DNA from: SIRX01 sp965213905
GTDB lineage: Bacteria; Actinomycetota; Rubrobacteria; Rubrobacterales; Rubrobacteraceae
Length of the DNA stretch: 64,000 bases
Assembly (NCBI GenBank): GCA_965213905.1
Contig: OZ243922.1
Location: 124,001-188,000 of the forward strand
Direction of reading: 5' to 3'
Made by a program: the position numbers and the translations under genes. Below are positions 49,805 to 59,378 of this stretch, piece by piece; the first letter of the stretch is position 1, and the number at the start of each line of letters is the position of its first letter. The notes under the pieces are model-generated. The model made no database searches and was not told the origin of the DNA. It saw only the letters and a program-made list of their open reading frames with translations.

Positions 49805-52078
49805 CTACCAAGGCGGGGCGGTCTCTTGCTCTGGTTGTTCGGCTTCTGCGCCGAAGATGTTTGCGAGCTCGAACTCGGTCGCCGAGACGGAACGGGCTTT
49901 GGACCCTTCATACGGCCCCACGATGCCCTTGCGTTCCAGGGCGTCAATGATCCTGCCGGCCCTGGAATACCCGACCCGGAAGCGCCTTTGGACCGCGCTG
50001 ACGGAAGCTTGTTGGGTGGAGACCACGAAACTGGCCGCCTCGGGCAACAGCTCATCCTCGGGCTCCCCGGCGGCCTCCGTGTCCCGCGTGGGCTCCGTAA
50101 CCTCTTCCACGTAGCTGGGTTTCGTATCCTCTTCGCCCCGGCAGGCGGAGACTACCCGGCCCACTTCCGACTCCGAAATAAACGCCCCCTGCACCCGGGA
50201 AGGCCTGGAGGCGGAGACCGGCTTGTAGAGCATGTCGCCCATCCCCAGGAGCGCCTCGGCCCCCGGGGTGTCCAGGATCACGCGGGAATCCACCTGGCTC
50301 GAAACCGCAAAAGCGACGCGGCTCGGGATGTTGGCTTTGATCATGCCGGTGATAACGTCTACGCTGGGGCGCTGGGTGGCTACCACGAGGTGTATTCCAA
50401 CGGCGCGGGCTTTTTGGGCTAGTCGGATTACGGCGTCTTCTACTTTCGCCGCCGCGGCCATCATGAGGTCCGCAAGCTCATCTATCACGACCACCACGTA
50501 CGGCATCGGGGTCTCGCTCTGGTCATTGTAACCTTCGAGCGAGCGGACGCCCACGTTCTCCAACACCTCGTAGCGGCGCTCCATCTCGGCCACCGCCCAG
50601 GAAAGCGCGTTGGCGGCTTTTTTAACGTCGGTTACCACCGGGGTGATCAAATGCGGTATATGCCCGAACGGCGCCAGCTCGACCCTTTTGGGGTCCACCA
50701 ATACCATCTTGACCCTGCGCGGGTCCGTGGTGAGAAGCAACGAGGTGAGCAGTGAGTTGAGCATGACGCTCTTCCCGCTGCCGGTCGTCCCCGCCACGAG
50801 CAAGTGGGGCATCTCCGCGAGGTCGAAGAACACCGACCGCCCGGAGATGTCTTTGCCGAGCCCGACCGGCAAAGCCCAATCGTTCGCGTCGGGGTATTCT
50901 CTGAAGATGTCCCCCAGGGTTACGGTTGCCGGCCGGGTGTTTGGAACCTCTACCCCGACGGCACTTTTGCCGGGTATAGGCGCGAGTATCCGTACTTCGG
51001 TCGCCGCCAGCGCGTAAGCTATGTCCTGCTGCAGGTTGCGGACCTTGCCGACTTTTACCCCGCTGCCGAGGCTCAACTCGTACCGGGTCACGCGGGGCCC
51101 GACGACCGCCCGCACGACGTGGGCTTTTACACCGAACTCGTCCAACGCCTGCGTGAGCCGCCGGCTGGTCTCTTCCGCGTCGTGCTGGGGGCCTCCACCA
51201 CCGAGTTTCAGCAGCTCGGGAGACGGCGGCGTGTACTCACCTTCAACGACTTCGCGCCGGCCAACAAACCCGGTCCCCTCGACGGGACCGGGCATCACGA
51301 CCTCTATTTCCCGGGTATCTCGCATGTCTTCCGAACCTCCCGGATCCCCTGAAGTTGGCCCGGCCGCAACGTCTTTTGGTTTGCCACGTTCGTTTTCTGT
51401 CCGGGCCATCCGGGCGGGTTCGGTGGCCGGCTTGGCTTTGGGTTTTCCGGCAGCCAGTCTGCGGCGCAGGTCTTTGAGCTTTTGTGTCGCCCTCCTGTGG
51501 AATGCCCGCGAAGAATCGAGGATATTTTCGAGCGTGACGCCGGTCAGGAGTGAAACCCCCGCGGCGTAGAGCAGGGCGAGAATGATCACGATGCCGACCA
51601 TCCCGCCGACCTGGTAAACGGCCTCGTAGATGCCGCTACCCAGGATGCCGCCACCCCTGGTATAGAATTGGTACTCGAACCTGAGCCCATCCGGTAGTGG
51701 GGCGGCCAGGGTCGCGGCCCCGGCGCACAAAATCAGGCCGACGCCCAGGGCCCTACGGCCCGGCAGATGACCGAGTAGAAGCAGTACCCCGGAAATCATC
51801 GCCAGCGGCGCGAGTAACACCCCCGCCGCCCCGAGCAAATACGCCACCCCGATGCGCCCGACGTTGCCGAGAAAAGCGCCGCCACCGCTCAGGAAGGCCG
51901 CCGTAAAGAAAAGACCGAGGGATAGAAGCACAATGCCCGCGGCCTCGCGGCAGAGGATCCAACGCCGCAAAAAAGTCGTGGCCCCGGGTTTGCCCTTTTT
52001 GCGGGTACCGGAGCCACGGCTCTTGTTGGTTGATGTCTTGCGCTTTGCTCCCCCCCGGGAACGGTTTTTCGTTGCCAT
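49805..52078 (-). CDS. ftsK: DNA translocase FtsK/SpoIIIE
   Basis: The 757-residue protein starts with a basic patch and four membrane helices (about 30-175), followed by a linker, then the motor: alpha domain with LSLGSGVKVGKVRNLQQDIAYAL, Walker A VAGTTGSGKSVMLNSLLTSLL, Walker B YVVVVIDELADLMM, and a C-terminal gamma winged helix (SVSAVQRRFRVGYSRAGRIIDALERKGIVGP) that reads polar DNA sequences. It pumps chromosome DNA through the division septum. Length agrees with SpoIIIE. The rodZ-like gene begins 24 bp after its stop. Confidence 0.96.
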   Translation of the reverse strand: MATKNRSRGGAKRKTSTNKSRGSGTRKKGKPGATTFLRRWILCREAAGIVLLSLGLFFTAAFLSGGGAFLGNVGRIGVAYLLGAAGVLLAPLAMISGVLLLLGHLPGRRALGVGLILCAGAATLAAPLPDGLRFEYQFYTRGGGILGSGIYEAVYQVGGMVGIVIILALLYAAGVSLLTGVTLENILDSSRAFHRRATQKLKDLRRRLAAGKPKAKPATEPARMARTENERGKPKDVAAGPTSGDPGGSEDMRDTREIEVVMPGPVEGTGFVGRREVVEGEYTPPSPELLKLGGGGPQHDAEETSRRLTQALDEFGVKAHVVRAVVGPRVTRYELSLGSGVKVGKVRNLQQDIAYALAATEVRILAPIPGKSAVGVEVPNTRPATVTLGDIFREYPDANDWALPVGLGKDISGRSVFFDLAEMPHLLVAGTTGSGKSVMLNSLLTSLLLTTDPRRVKMVLVDPKRVELAPFGHIPHLITPVVTDVKKAANALSWAVAEMERRYEVLENVGVRSLEGYNDQSETPMPYVVVVIDELADLMMAAAAKVEDAVIRLAQKARAVGIHLVVATQRPSVDVITGMIKANIPSRVAFAVSSQVDSRVILDTPGAEALLGMGDMLYKPVSASRPSRVQGAFISESEVGRVVSACRGEEDTKPSYVEEVTEPTRDTEAAGEPEDELLPEAASFVVSTQQASVSAVQRRFRVGYSRAGRIIDALERKGIVGPYEGSKARSVSATEFELANIFGAEAEQPEQETAPPW

Positions 52079-52143
52079 GTACCCAGTCTAACGCATAACG
52101 CTCTACCTAAACGTCACACCCACTATGTAGTGTGGACCTGGGA

Positions 52144-53787
52144 TCAAACCTCAACTATTAGCGGGAGGATGATCGGCCGTTTGCGGGTCTTGCGGGAGAT
52201 AAAGCCCGAGAGGTCTTTACGGATCTCGTTTTTCAGTTGTCCCCAGTCGGTGATCTGGCGCTTGGAGGTACGGTCCAGGGTTTCTTTGACGACCTGGATG
52301 GAGTCGCCGACCAGGCCGTTGGCGCTCTGGGGGCTTACGAAGCCGCGGGATATTACGTCCGGCGGCGCCAGGAGCTTTCCGTTCTGGGCGTTGATGCGGG
52401 CCACGACGATGAACATGCCGTCTCCGGCGAGTTGCTGCCGCTCGCGCATGACCCCGGAGGGATCGTCGGCGAGACCGCCGCCGTCCACGAGGAACATGCC
52501 GGCGGAGACGTTGTCCAGCCTCCGGGCCTTGCCTTCGCGAAACTCCATCCGGCCGCCATTCTCCAGGAGGAAAATGTTTTCCTTCGGGATACCCATAGTC
52601 TGGGCGGTGTCGGAGTGGTGCTTGAGGTGCTTGAACTCGCCGTGAACGGGGACCAGATAGCGGGGCTTCAAGAGCGAGAGGACCATCTTCTGCTCTTCTT
52701 GGGCGGCGTGGCCGGAGACGTGAACCGACTCGTGCGGGCTGTAGTAGACCTCGGCGCCGCGTTTCATGAGGTTGTTGATGGTGCGCGAAACGCCCCGCTC
52801 GTTGCCGGGGATCGGGTGCGCCGCGAGGACGACGGAGTCGTCGGGGCCGACCTCTATGGTGCGGTGGGTGCCGTTGGCGATCCGGGAGAGGCCCGCCATA
52901 GGTTCGCCCTGGGAGCCGGTGGTTAAGACGGCGATGTCGGAGTCCGGGACGCGGTGGATGTCGTTCTGCTCGACCATCATCGCTTCGGGAAGGTCCAGGT
53001 AGCCGAGCTCGCGGGCGATTTTGACGTTCCGGATCATGGAACGCCCGGTAACGCCCACGAGGCGGTCGTGCTCCTTTGCAGCCTCGACGACCTGCTTTAC
53101 CCGGTGGATGTGCGAGGCGAACGAGGCGACGATGATCCGGCCTTCGGCCCGGTCGAAGATTTCCTTAAAGATTTTGCCCACGATTTTCTCCGAGGGCACG
53201 TACCCGGAGCGCTCACTGTTGGTCGAGTCACCGAAGTAGGCTAGGACTCCCTCCTGGCCGAGGGCGGCAAAACGGCCCAGGTCCATCGGCGAGCCTTCTA
53301 TCGGCGTGAGGTCTATCTTGTAGTCCCCGGAGAAGACGATGAGGCCGGCGTTTGTCCGGATCGCGATGGCGACCGCGCCGGGTATGGAGTGGTTCACCTC
53401 GATAAACTCCAGGCCGAAACCGGCTAGGTTCTGCTTGTCGCCGGCTTTTACCTCCCGGAGGTCGCCCTTGCCGAGGCCGAACTCCTGGAGTTTACTCCGC
53501 ACGAGGCCGAGCGTCATTTTCGTGCCGTAAACCGGCACGTTGAACTCGCGGAGCACGTAGGGCAACGCCCCGACATGATCCTCGTGCCCGTGGGTTAATA
53601 CTATTCCTTTTAGCTCGTCAGAGTGCTCCCTGAGGTAGGTGAAGTCCGGCAGAACTACGTCTATCCCCGGCATCTCTTCGTCCGGGAACGACATGCCGGC
53701 ATCTACCAGAATAATTCCACTCTCCTGGCGCACGGCGGTCATGTTCTTGCCGATCTCCCCTAGTCCACCCAGGGGCACGACCTGCAA
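52144..53787 (-). CDS. rnj: Ribonuclease J
   Basis: The 547-residue metallo-beta-lactamase/beta-CASP nuclease has GGLGEIGKNM at the N-terminus, the zinc motif LTHGHEDHVGALPYVL, VNHSIPGAVAIAIRT, FSGDYKID, GDSTNSERSGYV, and the beta-CASP end LVPVHGEFKHLKHH. It has 5'-exo and endonucleolytic activity in mRNA and rRNA processing. The start is uncertain: a strong AAGGAGG lies upstream, but the codon at proper distance in frame is CTG (53805), while the first accepted start is TTG at 53787, 25 or more bases from that site. Confidence 0.95.
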   Translation of the reverse strand: MQVVPLGGLGEIGKNMTAVRQESGIILVDAGMSFPDEEMPGIDVVLPDFTYLREHSDELKGIVLTHGHEDHVGALPYVLREFNVPVYGTKMTLGLVRSKLQEFGLGKGDLREVKAGDKQNLAGFGLEFIEVNHSIPGAVAIAIRTNAGLIVFSGDYKIDLTPIEGSPMDLGRFAALGQEGVLAYFGDSTNSERSGYVPSEKIVGKIFKEIFDRAEGRIIVASFASHIHRVKQVVEAAKEHDRLVGVTGRSMIRNVKIARELGYLDLPEAMMVEQNDIHRVPDSDIAVLTTGSQGEPMAGLSRIANGTHRTIEVGPDDSVVLAAHPIPGNERGVSRTINNLMKRGAEVYYSPHESVHVSGHAAQEEQKMVLSLLKPRYLVPVHGEFKHLKHHSDTAQTMGIPKENIFLLENGGRMEFREGKARRLDNVSAGMFLVDGGGLADDPSGVMRERQQLAGDGMFIVVARINAQNGKLLAPPDVISRGFVSPQSANGLVGDSIQVVKETLDRTSKRQITDWGQLKNEIRKDLSGFISRKTRKRPIILPLIVEV

Positions 53788-53825
53788 GGTCTGTTTGTCT
53801 AACAGTGTTGTTTCCTCCTTTTTGG

Positions 53826-53886
53826 AGGCTTCAGGTTACAGGTTTCAGCTTTTTTCCTGATACCTGGCCCCTGATGCCTGAAGCCT
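53826..53886 (-). repeat. Stem-loop between the M16 protease and rnj
   Basis: AGGCTTCAGG (53826-53835) pairs with CCTGAAGCCT (53877-53886), with further short complementary CAGGT/ACCTG pieces inside. It begins within the stop codon of the protease gene and is followed on the minus strand by AAAAAGGAGG of rnj. It may be an attenuator or processing site between the two genes. Confidence 0.55.
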
Positions 53887-55147
53887 AATTACTATTCAAA
53901 TACGTTCCCAAGTCCAACTCCTGCGGGCCGACCGCGGAGAGGTAAATGTCGTTCAGGTTTAAGTGTTGCTTTGCCAGACGCCGGATGTCGTCGGCGGTTA
54001 CGGCCTCGATGCGTCCGGATATTTCGTCGGTCGAGAGTAGCTCCGCGCCGGTGATCGCGCTGCGTCCGATGCGGGTCATCCTGGCGGCGGTGCTCTCCAG
54101 CGCCAAGAGCGTCGAGCTTTTGAGTTGCTGCTTGGTGCGTTCGAGTTCTTCGTCGGTAACGGGTTCATCCTGCACTTTTTCTAGCTGCTCGGCTATGACT
54201 TTGACGGCCTCTTCTACGTTGCCCGTGGTGGAGCCTACGTAGGTCTTCAAGGCGCCCGTGTCGGAGTATCCCTGGTGGTAGGAGAAGACGGCGTAGGCAA
54301 GGCCGCGCTTTTCACGGACCTCCTGAAAGAGCCGGCTGCTCATCCCGCCGCCGAGCACGTTGTTGAGGGCCGCCATCGCGTAGCGGTCCCCGCTGCCGGC
54401 CGGTATACCCAAAGAGCCCATCGAGACGTGGTACTGCTCGGTTTCTTTGAACTTGTAGAAAAAGCGGCTCTCGGGTGTGCCGGGGTCGGCTTTGCGCCCG
54501 AACGGCTCGCCTTGCGGGAGGCCGGAGAGCTTGTCGCCGACCATTTGCTCGAACTCGTCGCGGTCCAGCTTGCCGGTGCCGACCACGAAGACGTTCGGCG
54601 CGGTATAGGTGCCCTGGTGGAAACTTCTCAAGGTATCGTGGTCCACGCCGCGGACCGTTTCGGCGGAGCCGATAATGGGGCGGCCGAGGGTGTCGTCGTG
54701 AAAGAGGAGCGACGAGAGGTATTCGTCGGACATCTGGTCGGGACGATCCTCGTACATCTTGATCTCCTCGACGATCACCTCGCGCTCGCGCTCTAAGTCG
54801 GCGAGCGTGGGGTTGAGCACCATGTCACCCATGATGTCCAGGGCGCGTTCTAGATGCTCCGGGAGGAAGCGGGCGTAGAGCACCGTGTACTCCTCGCCGG
54901 TCGCGGCGTTTTCCTGGGCGCCGATGCCCTCGAAGGCTTCGGCTATCCCGAGCGCGTTCATTTCCGGGGTCCCCTTGAAGAGCATGTGCTCCATCAGGTG
55001 GGTAATGCCGGCGACCTCGTCAGTTTCGTCCCGGCTGCCGGCCCGGATCCAAATCCCAAGAGAAACGCTCGTCGCCTCCTCCAAAGGCTCCGAGAAGACC
55101 CGCAGCCCCCCGGAAAATTCTTTTTTCTGTACGTTTTGGTCAGCCAA
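53885..55147 (-). CDS. M16-family zinc peptidase (processing-peptidase-like)
   Basis: The 420-residue protein has the inverted zinc motif HLMEHMLFKGT (HxxEH) near residue 50 and the downstream Glu in EYTVLYARFLPEHLERALDIMGDMV, then the second inactive half with GLAYAVFSYHQGYSDTGALKTYVG, the usual R/Y substrate pair region. Bacterial single-chain members of this kind commonly sit next to pnp. The physiological substrate is unknown. It overlaps the end of pnp by 8 bp, so it is translationally coupled to it. Confidence 0.93.
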   Translation of the reverse strand: MADQNVQKKEFSGGLRVFSEPLEEATSVSLGIWIRAGSRDETDEVAGITHLMEHMLFKGTPEMNALGIAEAFEGIGAQENAATGEEYTVLYARFLPEHLERALDIMGDMVLNPTLADLEREREVIVEEIKMYEDRPDQMSDEYLSSLLFHDDTLGRPIIGSAETVRGVDHDTLRSFHQGTYTAPNVFVVGTGKLDRDEFEQMVGDKLSGLPQGEPFGRKADPGTPESRFFYKFKETEQYHVSMGSLGIPAGSGDRYAMAALNNVLGGGMSSRLFQEVREKRGLAYAVFSYHQGYSDTGALKTYVGSTTGNVEEAVKVIAEQLEKVQDEPVTDEELERTKQQLKSSTLLALESTAARMTRIGRSAITGAELLSTDEISGRIEAVTADDIRRLAKQHLNLNDIYLSAVGPQELDLGTYLNSN

Positions 55148-57212
55148 TCTGTTGCTCCTCTATCTTTTCCAGGGAGATGCGGTTCTGCTTGTCCACATCC
55201 AGAACCCGCACCTTGACCGGGTCCCCCTCGGTAACCACGTCCTCGACGCGCTCGACCCGCTCCTTGCCGGGGGCGAGGCGCGAGATGTGCAGCAGCCCGT
55301 CGCGGCCCGGCGTCAACTCGACAAAGGCGCCGAAGTTGGTGATCTTGACGACCTTGCCGTTGTAGATGTCCCCGGACTCCACGTCCTTGGTCATCCCGTT
55401 TATCGCGGATACCGCACTTTTGGCCGAAACGCCGTCAATGCCGGCAACGTAGACCGTGCCGCTATCTTCTACGGAGATGTTGACGCCGTACTCTTCCTGG
55501 AGGGCGTTTATGGTCTTACCACCGGGACCGATGAGCAGCCCGATTTTGTCCGTCGGGATCTGGAGTACCTCGACCCGCGGCGCGTAATCCGACACCTCGG
55601 TACGGGGCTCGGGGATCGTCTCGTTGATGACGTCCAGGATCTGCATCCGGCCCTTGTTGGCCTGCCCCAGCGCTTCCTGCAAAAGCCCGGCGGAGACGCC
55701 GGTGATCTTCATATCCATTTGAAGCGCCGTGATGCCGTCGCGCGTACCGGCCACCTTGAAGTCCATGTCCCCGAGGTGGTCTTCGAGACCTTGGATGTCG
55801 GTCATGATAACGTAGTCGTCGCCCTGCTTGACGAGCCCCATCGCGACCCCGGCAACCGGAGACTTTATCGGCACGCCGCCGTCCATGAGGGCCAACGTAG
55901 AACCACAGACGCTCGCCATCGAAGACGAACCGTTGGATTCGAGCACCTCGGAGATAATCCTCAAAGCGTAGGGAAACTCTTCCTCGGACGGTATTACCGG
56001 CAACAGCGCCCGCTCGGCGAGCGCGCCGTGCCCGATCTCGCGCCGCTTCGGTCCCCGCAAGAATGCCGTCTCACCGGTGGAGTACGGCGGGAAGTTGTAG
56101 TGGTGCATGTACCGCTTGCCGGTCTGCGGCTCTAGCGTATCGAGTCTCTGGGCCAACCCTAGATCCGCCAGCGCCAACGAGCTCAAGACCTGGGTCTCGC
56201 CCCGCGTAAACAGCCCGGTGCCGTGGACCCGCGGCAGCACGCCGGCCTCTGCTTCGGTAGTCCGGATCTCATCGAACTCCCGGAGGTCGGTCCGCTTGCG
56301 GTCCTGCAACAACAACTCCCGGAACGCCTCTTTTTGAAGCGTGGAAACGGCCGCCAGGACCTGCGGAACCTCTTCTTCGTCCCGGCCTTCTACGAGTTCT
56401 TCTTTCAGCGCGTCCAACTCGGCGTTGCGCGCCCGCCGGTCGGTGCTGACGATGCTCTCTTTTATCCGGGCCAGGTACTCGTCCCGCAACCCATCCACAA
56501 ATGGGTTGTCCCCGCCCACGTCGAACTGCTGCTTCTCTTTGCCGTGCTCGGCGGCCCACTCTTCGATGGCCTCCGCCTGGGTGCTGATCGCCTCCTGGGC
56601 GACCTGTAGCGCCTCTACGACCACGTCCTCCGGCACCTCGTTCGCCCCGGCTTCGACCATCGTTATGGCCTCTTTGGTACCGGCGACCACGAGGTCGAGG
56701 TCGCTCTCGTCGATCTGGGCGTAGGTCGGGTTCAGGATGAACTCGCCATCGAGGGTGCGGCCGACGCGGACGGCCCCGATGGGCCCGTCGAACGGTATAT
56801 CCGAAAGCGCCAGCGCCGCCGAAGCCCCGACCATGCTGACCGTGTCGTACGGCGTCTCCTGGTCGGCGACGAGTACGGTGCCGATCATCTGCAGCTCGTG
56901 GTTGTAGCCCTTCGGGAAGAGCGGGCGCAAGGGCCGGTCGGTGAGCCGGGCGGTCAGGATTGCCCGGTCCGAGGGACGTCCCTCCCGCTTTATAAAGCCG
57001 CCCGGTATCTTACCGGCCGACGACATCCGCTCTTCGATGTCCACGCTCAACGGCAGGAAGGCGGCCCCGGCCCGCGGGCTCTTGGAGCGGGTCGCGGTTG
57101 ATAGGAGCGTGGTGTCTCCGAGCCGTACCTGAACCGCCCCGCCGGCTTGCTTCGCCAACTTCCCGGTTTCGAGCACGAGCGAGCGTTCGCCCACAGGGAT
57201 CTCTAAACGCAT
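55140..57212 (-). CDS. pnp: Polyribonucleotide nucleotidyltransferase (PNPase)
   Basis: The 690-residue enzyme has two RNase PH domains (first with PGGFIKREGRPSDRAILTARLTDRPLRPLFPKG; second with KRREIGHGALAERAL and the catalytic aspartates in MDGGVPIKSPVAGVAMGLV and LGDMDFKVAGTRDGITALQMDMKI), a KH domain (KIGLLIGPGGKTINALQEEYGV) and an S1 domain (GDIYNGKVVKITNFGAFVELTPGRDGLLHISRL). It degrades RNA 3' to 5' by phosphorolysis. rpsO lies 35 bp upstream, the classic rpsO-pnp arrangement. Confidence 0.97.
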   Translation of the reverse strand: MRLEIPVGERSLVLETGKLAKQAGGAVQVRLGDTTLLSTATRSKSPRAGAAFLPLSVDIEERMSSAGKIPGGFIKREGRPSDRAILTARLTDRPLRPLFPKGYNHELQMIGTVLVADQETPYDTVSMVGASAALALSDIPFDGPIGAVRVGRTLDGEFILNPTYAQIDESDLDLVVAGTKEAITMVEAGANEVPEDVVVEALQVAQEAISTQAEAIEEWAAEHGKEKQQFDVGGDNPFVDGLRDEYLARIKESIVSTDRRARNAELDALKEELVEGRDEEEVPQVLAAVSTLQKEAFRELLLQDRKRTDLREFDEIRTTEAEAGVLPRVHGTGLFTRGETQVLSSLALADLGLAQRLDTLEPQTGKRYMHHYNFPPYSTGETAFLRGPKRREIGHGALAERALLPVIPSEEEFPYALRIISEVLESNGSSSMASVCGSTLALMDGGVPIKSPVAGVAMGLVKQGDDYVIMTDIQGLEDHLGDMDFKVAGTRDGITALQMDMKITGVSAGLLQEALGQANKGRMQILDVINETIPEPRTEVSDYAPRVEVLQIPTDKIGLLIGPGGKTINALQEEYGVNISVEDSGTVYVAGIDGVSAKSAVSAINGMTKDVESGDIYNGKVVKITNFGAFVELTPGRDGLLHISRLAPGKERVERVEDVVTEGDPVKVRVLDVDKQNRISLEKIEEQQIG

Positions 57213-57247
57213 ATTTGTTTCTCCTCTTTTGCTTCTAGGTGGGGTTC

Positions 57248-57514
57248 TTAACGGCGGAGGCCGAGCCGGGCAATGAGCGACCGGTAGCGTTCCACGTCGT
57301 TTTTCTGCAGGTACTTGAGCAGCCGGCGCCGCTTACCAACCATCTGCAGCAGGCCCCGCCGTGAATGGTAATCGTGCTTGTGCTCCCGCAGGTGCTCCGT
57401 CAGGTGGGATATCCGCTTGCTGAGCACCGCGACCTGTACCTCCGGCGAGCCGGTGTCGTCCTCGTGCGTACGGTACTCTTGAATCGTATCTTCTTTGTTC
57501 TCTACTACCGCCAA
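57248..57514 (-). CDS. rpsO: 30S ribosomal protein S15
   Basis: 88 residues, exactly the usual S15 length. Motifs: HEDDTGSPEVQVAVLSKRISHLTEHLREHKHDYHSRRGLLQMVGKRRRLLKYLQ and the final RYRSLIARLGLRR. S15 binds the 16S rRNA central junction early in assembly and often represses its own mRNA. The gene is followed by pnp on the same transcript. Confidence 0.97.
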   Translation of the reverse strand: MAVVENKEDTIQEYRTHEDDTGSPEVQVAVLSKRISHLTEHLREHKHDYHSRRGLLQMVGKRRRLLKYLQKNDVERYRSLIARLGLRR

Positions 57515-57598
57515 CTTCTTCTCGCTCCTCTTTGTTCTCTTTGTTCAATATCCATACTTATTCGACTATATGCTAACACATACATCAAACACCGCCGA

Positions 57599-58498
57599 TT
57601 ACATTGCCGCTTCCCCCGCGAGCCTTCTGGCCTCTTCTACATCCCGGGCTATCTGGCTCTTCAGCTCCTCGACCCCGGAGAACTTCTTCTCGGGCCTTAT
57701 ACGGTGTGTGAAGCTCACGTCTACTACTTCGCCGTAGATGTCGCCCTCGAAGTCGAGAAGGTATGCCTCTACCTTGCTTTCGCCCCGTCCGAACGTCGGC
57801 GCCAACCCCACGTTGGTGCAGGCGGGGTGGCGTTCATCCCCCAAACGGACAAAACCACCGTAAACCCCACGCTCCGGGACTACGACTTCGGGGGCCGGCA
57901 ACACGTTTGCCGTAGGGAAGCCTATGGTTCTGCCCCGGCGGTCTCCTTCGACCACCTCGCCGCGCAAGGCGTAGGGGCGCCCGAGAAGGCCCGCCGCCAG
58001 AGAAACCTCGCCGGTCGCCACGAGCCCGCGGATACGGGTAGAACTGACCTCTTCCCCGGCTCCGCCCGCGTGGAGGCCGACAGCCCGTACCCCGCCCCCG
58101 AACTTTTTCATGAGCTTTTCGAGGTCTTCTATGTCCCCGGAAGCCTTGTAACCGAACCTGAAGTTCTCCCCGACCACCACCACCTCGGCCCCGCACCTGC
58201 CAACCAAAACATCCTTCACAAACTCTTCCGGGCTCTTTTTGGACAACTCTTTGTCGAACGGAATGACCCGCATTTCGTCGGCCCCGAACGCCAGTAAAGC
58301 TTTTCTTCTGAGATCCAGGGTGGTAAGCAGCTTCGGTTCGCTGCCGGGCCGCAGTACGGCCTGGGGATGGGGGTCGAAAGTCGCCGCCACGGCGCGGCAG
58401 CCTCTTTTTTCCCCCTCCTCGACGGCCCGGTCCAACACGGCCTGGTGTCCCAGATGTACCCCGTCGAAGTTGCCCAACGCGACGACTACTCCGCCCAC
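57599..58498 (-). CDS. ribF: Bifunctional riboflavin kinase / FAD synthetase
   Basis: The 299-residue protein has an N-terminal adenylyltransferase (GNFDGVHLGHQAVLDRAVEEG, TFDPHPQ, and GENFRFGYKASGD near 110, STRIRGLVATGEV near 152) and a C-terminal riboflavin kinase (GRTIGFPTANVL, GVYGGFV, and SKVEAYLLDFEGDIYGEVVDVSFTHRIRPEKKF). It converts riboflavin to FMN and FAD. Its GTG start at 58498 overlaps the 3' end of truB by 13 bp; the truB-ribF-rpsO order is conserved widely. Confidence 0.95.
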   Translation of the reverse strand: MGGVVVALGNFDGVHLGHQAVLDRAVEEGEKRGCRAVAATFDPHPQAVLRPGSEPKLLTTLDLRRKALLAFGADEMRVIPFDKELSKKSPEEFVKDVLVGRCGAEVVVVGENFRFGYKASGDIEDLEKLMKKFGGGVRAVGLHAGGAGEEVSSTRIRGLVATGEVSLAAGLLGRPYALRGEVVEGDRRGRTIGFPTANVLPAPEVVVPERGVYGGFVRLGDERHPACTNVGLAPTFGRGESKVEAYLLDFEGDIYGEVVDVSFTHRIRPEKKFSGVEELKSQIARDVEEARRLAGEAAM

Positions 58499-59331
58499 AA
58501 CACCACCTCCGGACGCGCCACGGAACCGTCTCCAACGTAGATCGCGAGTAGCCCGTCTCTATCCTCTACCCGGAAGCTCCCAACAAACCCGGCGGCATCT
58601 ACGCTCCGCCCGTGGACCACATCCCGCCTCCCGCGAACGCCGACTTCTAAGACGGGCAAGTGCCGGACGGCCTCAGTTGGTTGTATTATGCGGTTACTTA
58701 TTGTTTCGGGGTTCAGGTCTTCGATTTTGGCGGCGTTTCTCGCGTCGAGGTTTCCTACGGAATTGCGTCGCAGGTCTGTGAGGTATGCACCGTTTTCGAG
58801 GGAATCGGCGAGGTCGGAGATCAGGGTTCGCACGTAGGTTCCGCTGGTGCAGGAGATGTCGAAGGCGGCGGTTCCGGCGGCCCGGTCGTAGGAGGTTAGG
58901 TCGAAGGCGTGGATCCTTACCCTCCGGCTTTCCCGTTCTACGGTAATTCCCTTGCGATGTAGGTCGTACAGTCGTTCTCCGTCTACTTTGACGGCCGAAG
59001 CCATCGGGGGCACTTGTTCGATGTCGCCGGTAAAGCCTGCGATAGCCTCCCGCAGGTCTTTCTCGTCGGGCATCGAGGCGTTCAGATAACTTATCTCACC
59101 CTCGGCGTCCAACGTGCTCGATACCGAGCCGAATTGTGCGGTGGCGGTGTAAGTTTTGTCGAGGCCGGTAACGTAGCGTGAGAGCCGGGAAGCGCGGCCG
59201 ATAAGAAGCACCAACAGCCCGGAGGCTAGTGGGTCCAAAGTTCCCGTGTGGCCTATCTTGGTTTTCTTCGGAAGGTGACGCTTGACGAGCGCCACGGCGC
59301 GGGCACTCGTAATGCCCTTCGGCTTGTCCAC
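58486..59331 (-). CDS. truB: tRNA pseudouridine(55) synthase TruB
   Basis: The 281-residue enzyme has KIGHTGTLDPLASGLLVLLIGRASRL with the catalytic Asp of the GTLDP motif, and TYTATAQFGSVSSTLDAEGE downstream. It makes psi55 in tRNA. The only standard start in frame is GTG 59331, giving an N-terminus of MDKPKGITSA; codons immediately upstream read PVSGALLV, which is how the family normally begins (GLLLVDKPKG). So translation may really begin earlier at a non-standard codon such as CTG 59337, or the N-terminus is shorter than usual. It starts 48 bp after nrnA. Confidence 0.93.
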   Translation of the reverse strand: MDKPKGITSARAVALVKRHLPKKTKIGHTGTLDPLASGLLVLLIGRASRLSRYVTGLDKTYTATAQFGSVSSTLDAEGEISYLNASMPDEKDLREAIAGFTGDIEQVPPMASAVKVDGERLYDLHRKGITVERESRRVRIHAFDLTSYDRAAGTAAFDISCTSGTYVRTLISDLADSLENGAYLTDLRRNSVGNLDARNAAKIEDLNPETISNRIIQPTEAVRHLPVLEVGVRGRRDVVHGRSVDAAGFVGSFRVEDRDGLLAIYVGDGSVARPEVVLWAE

Positions 59332-59378
59332 GAGCAGCGCGCCGGAAACGGGATGCCCCGCAGGATGTCCCGGCTGCG

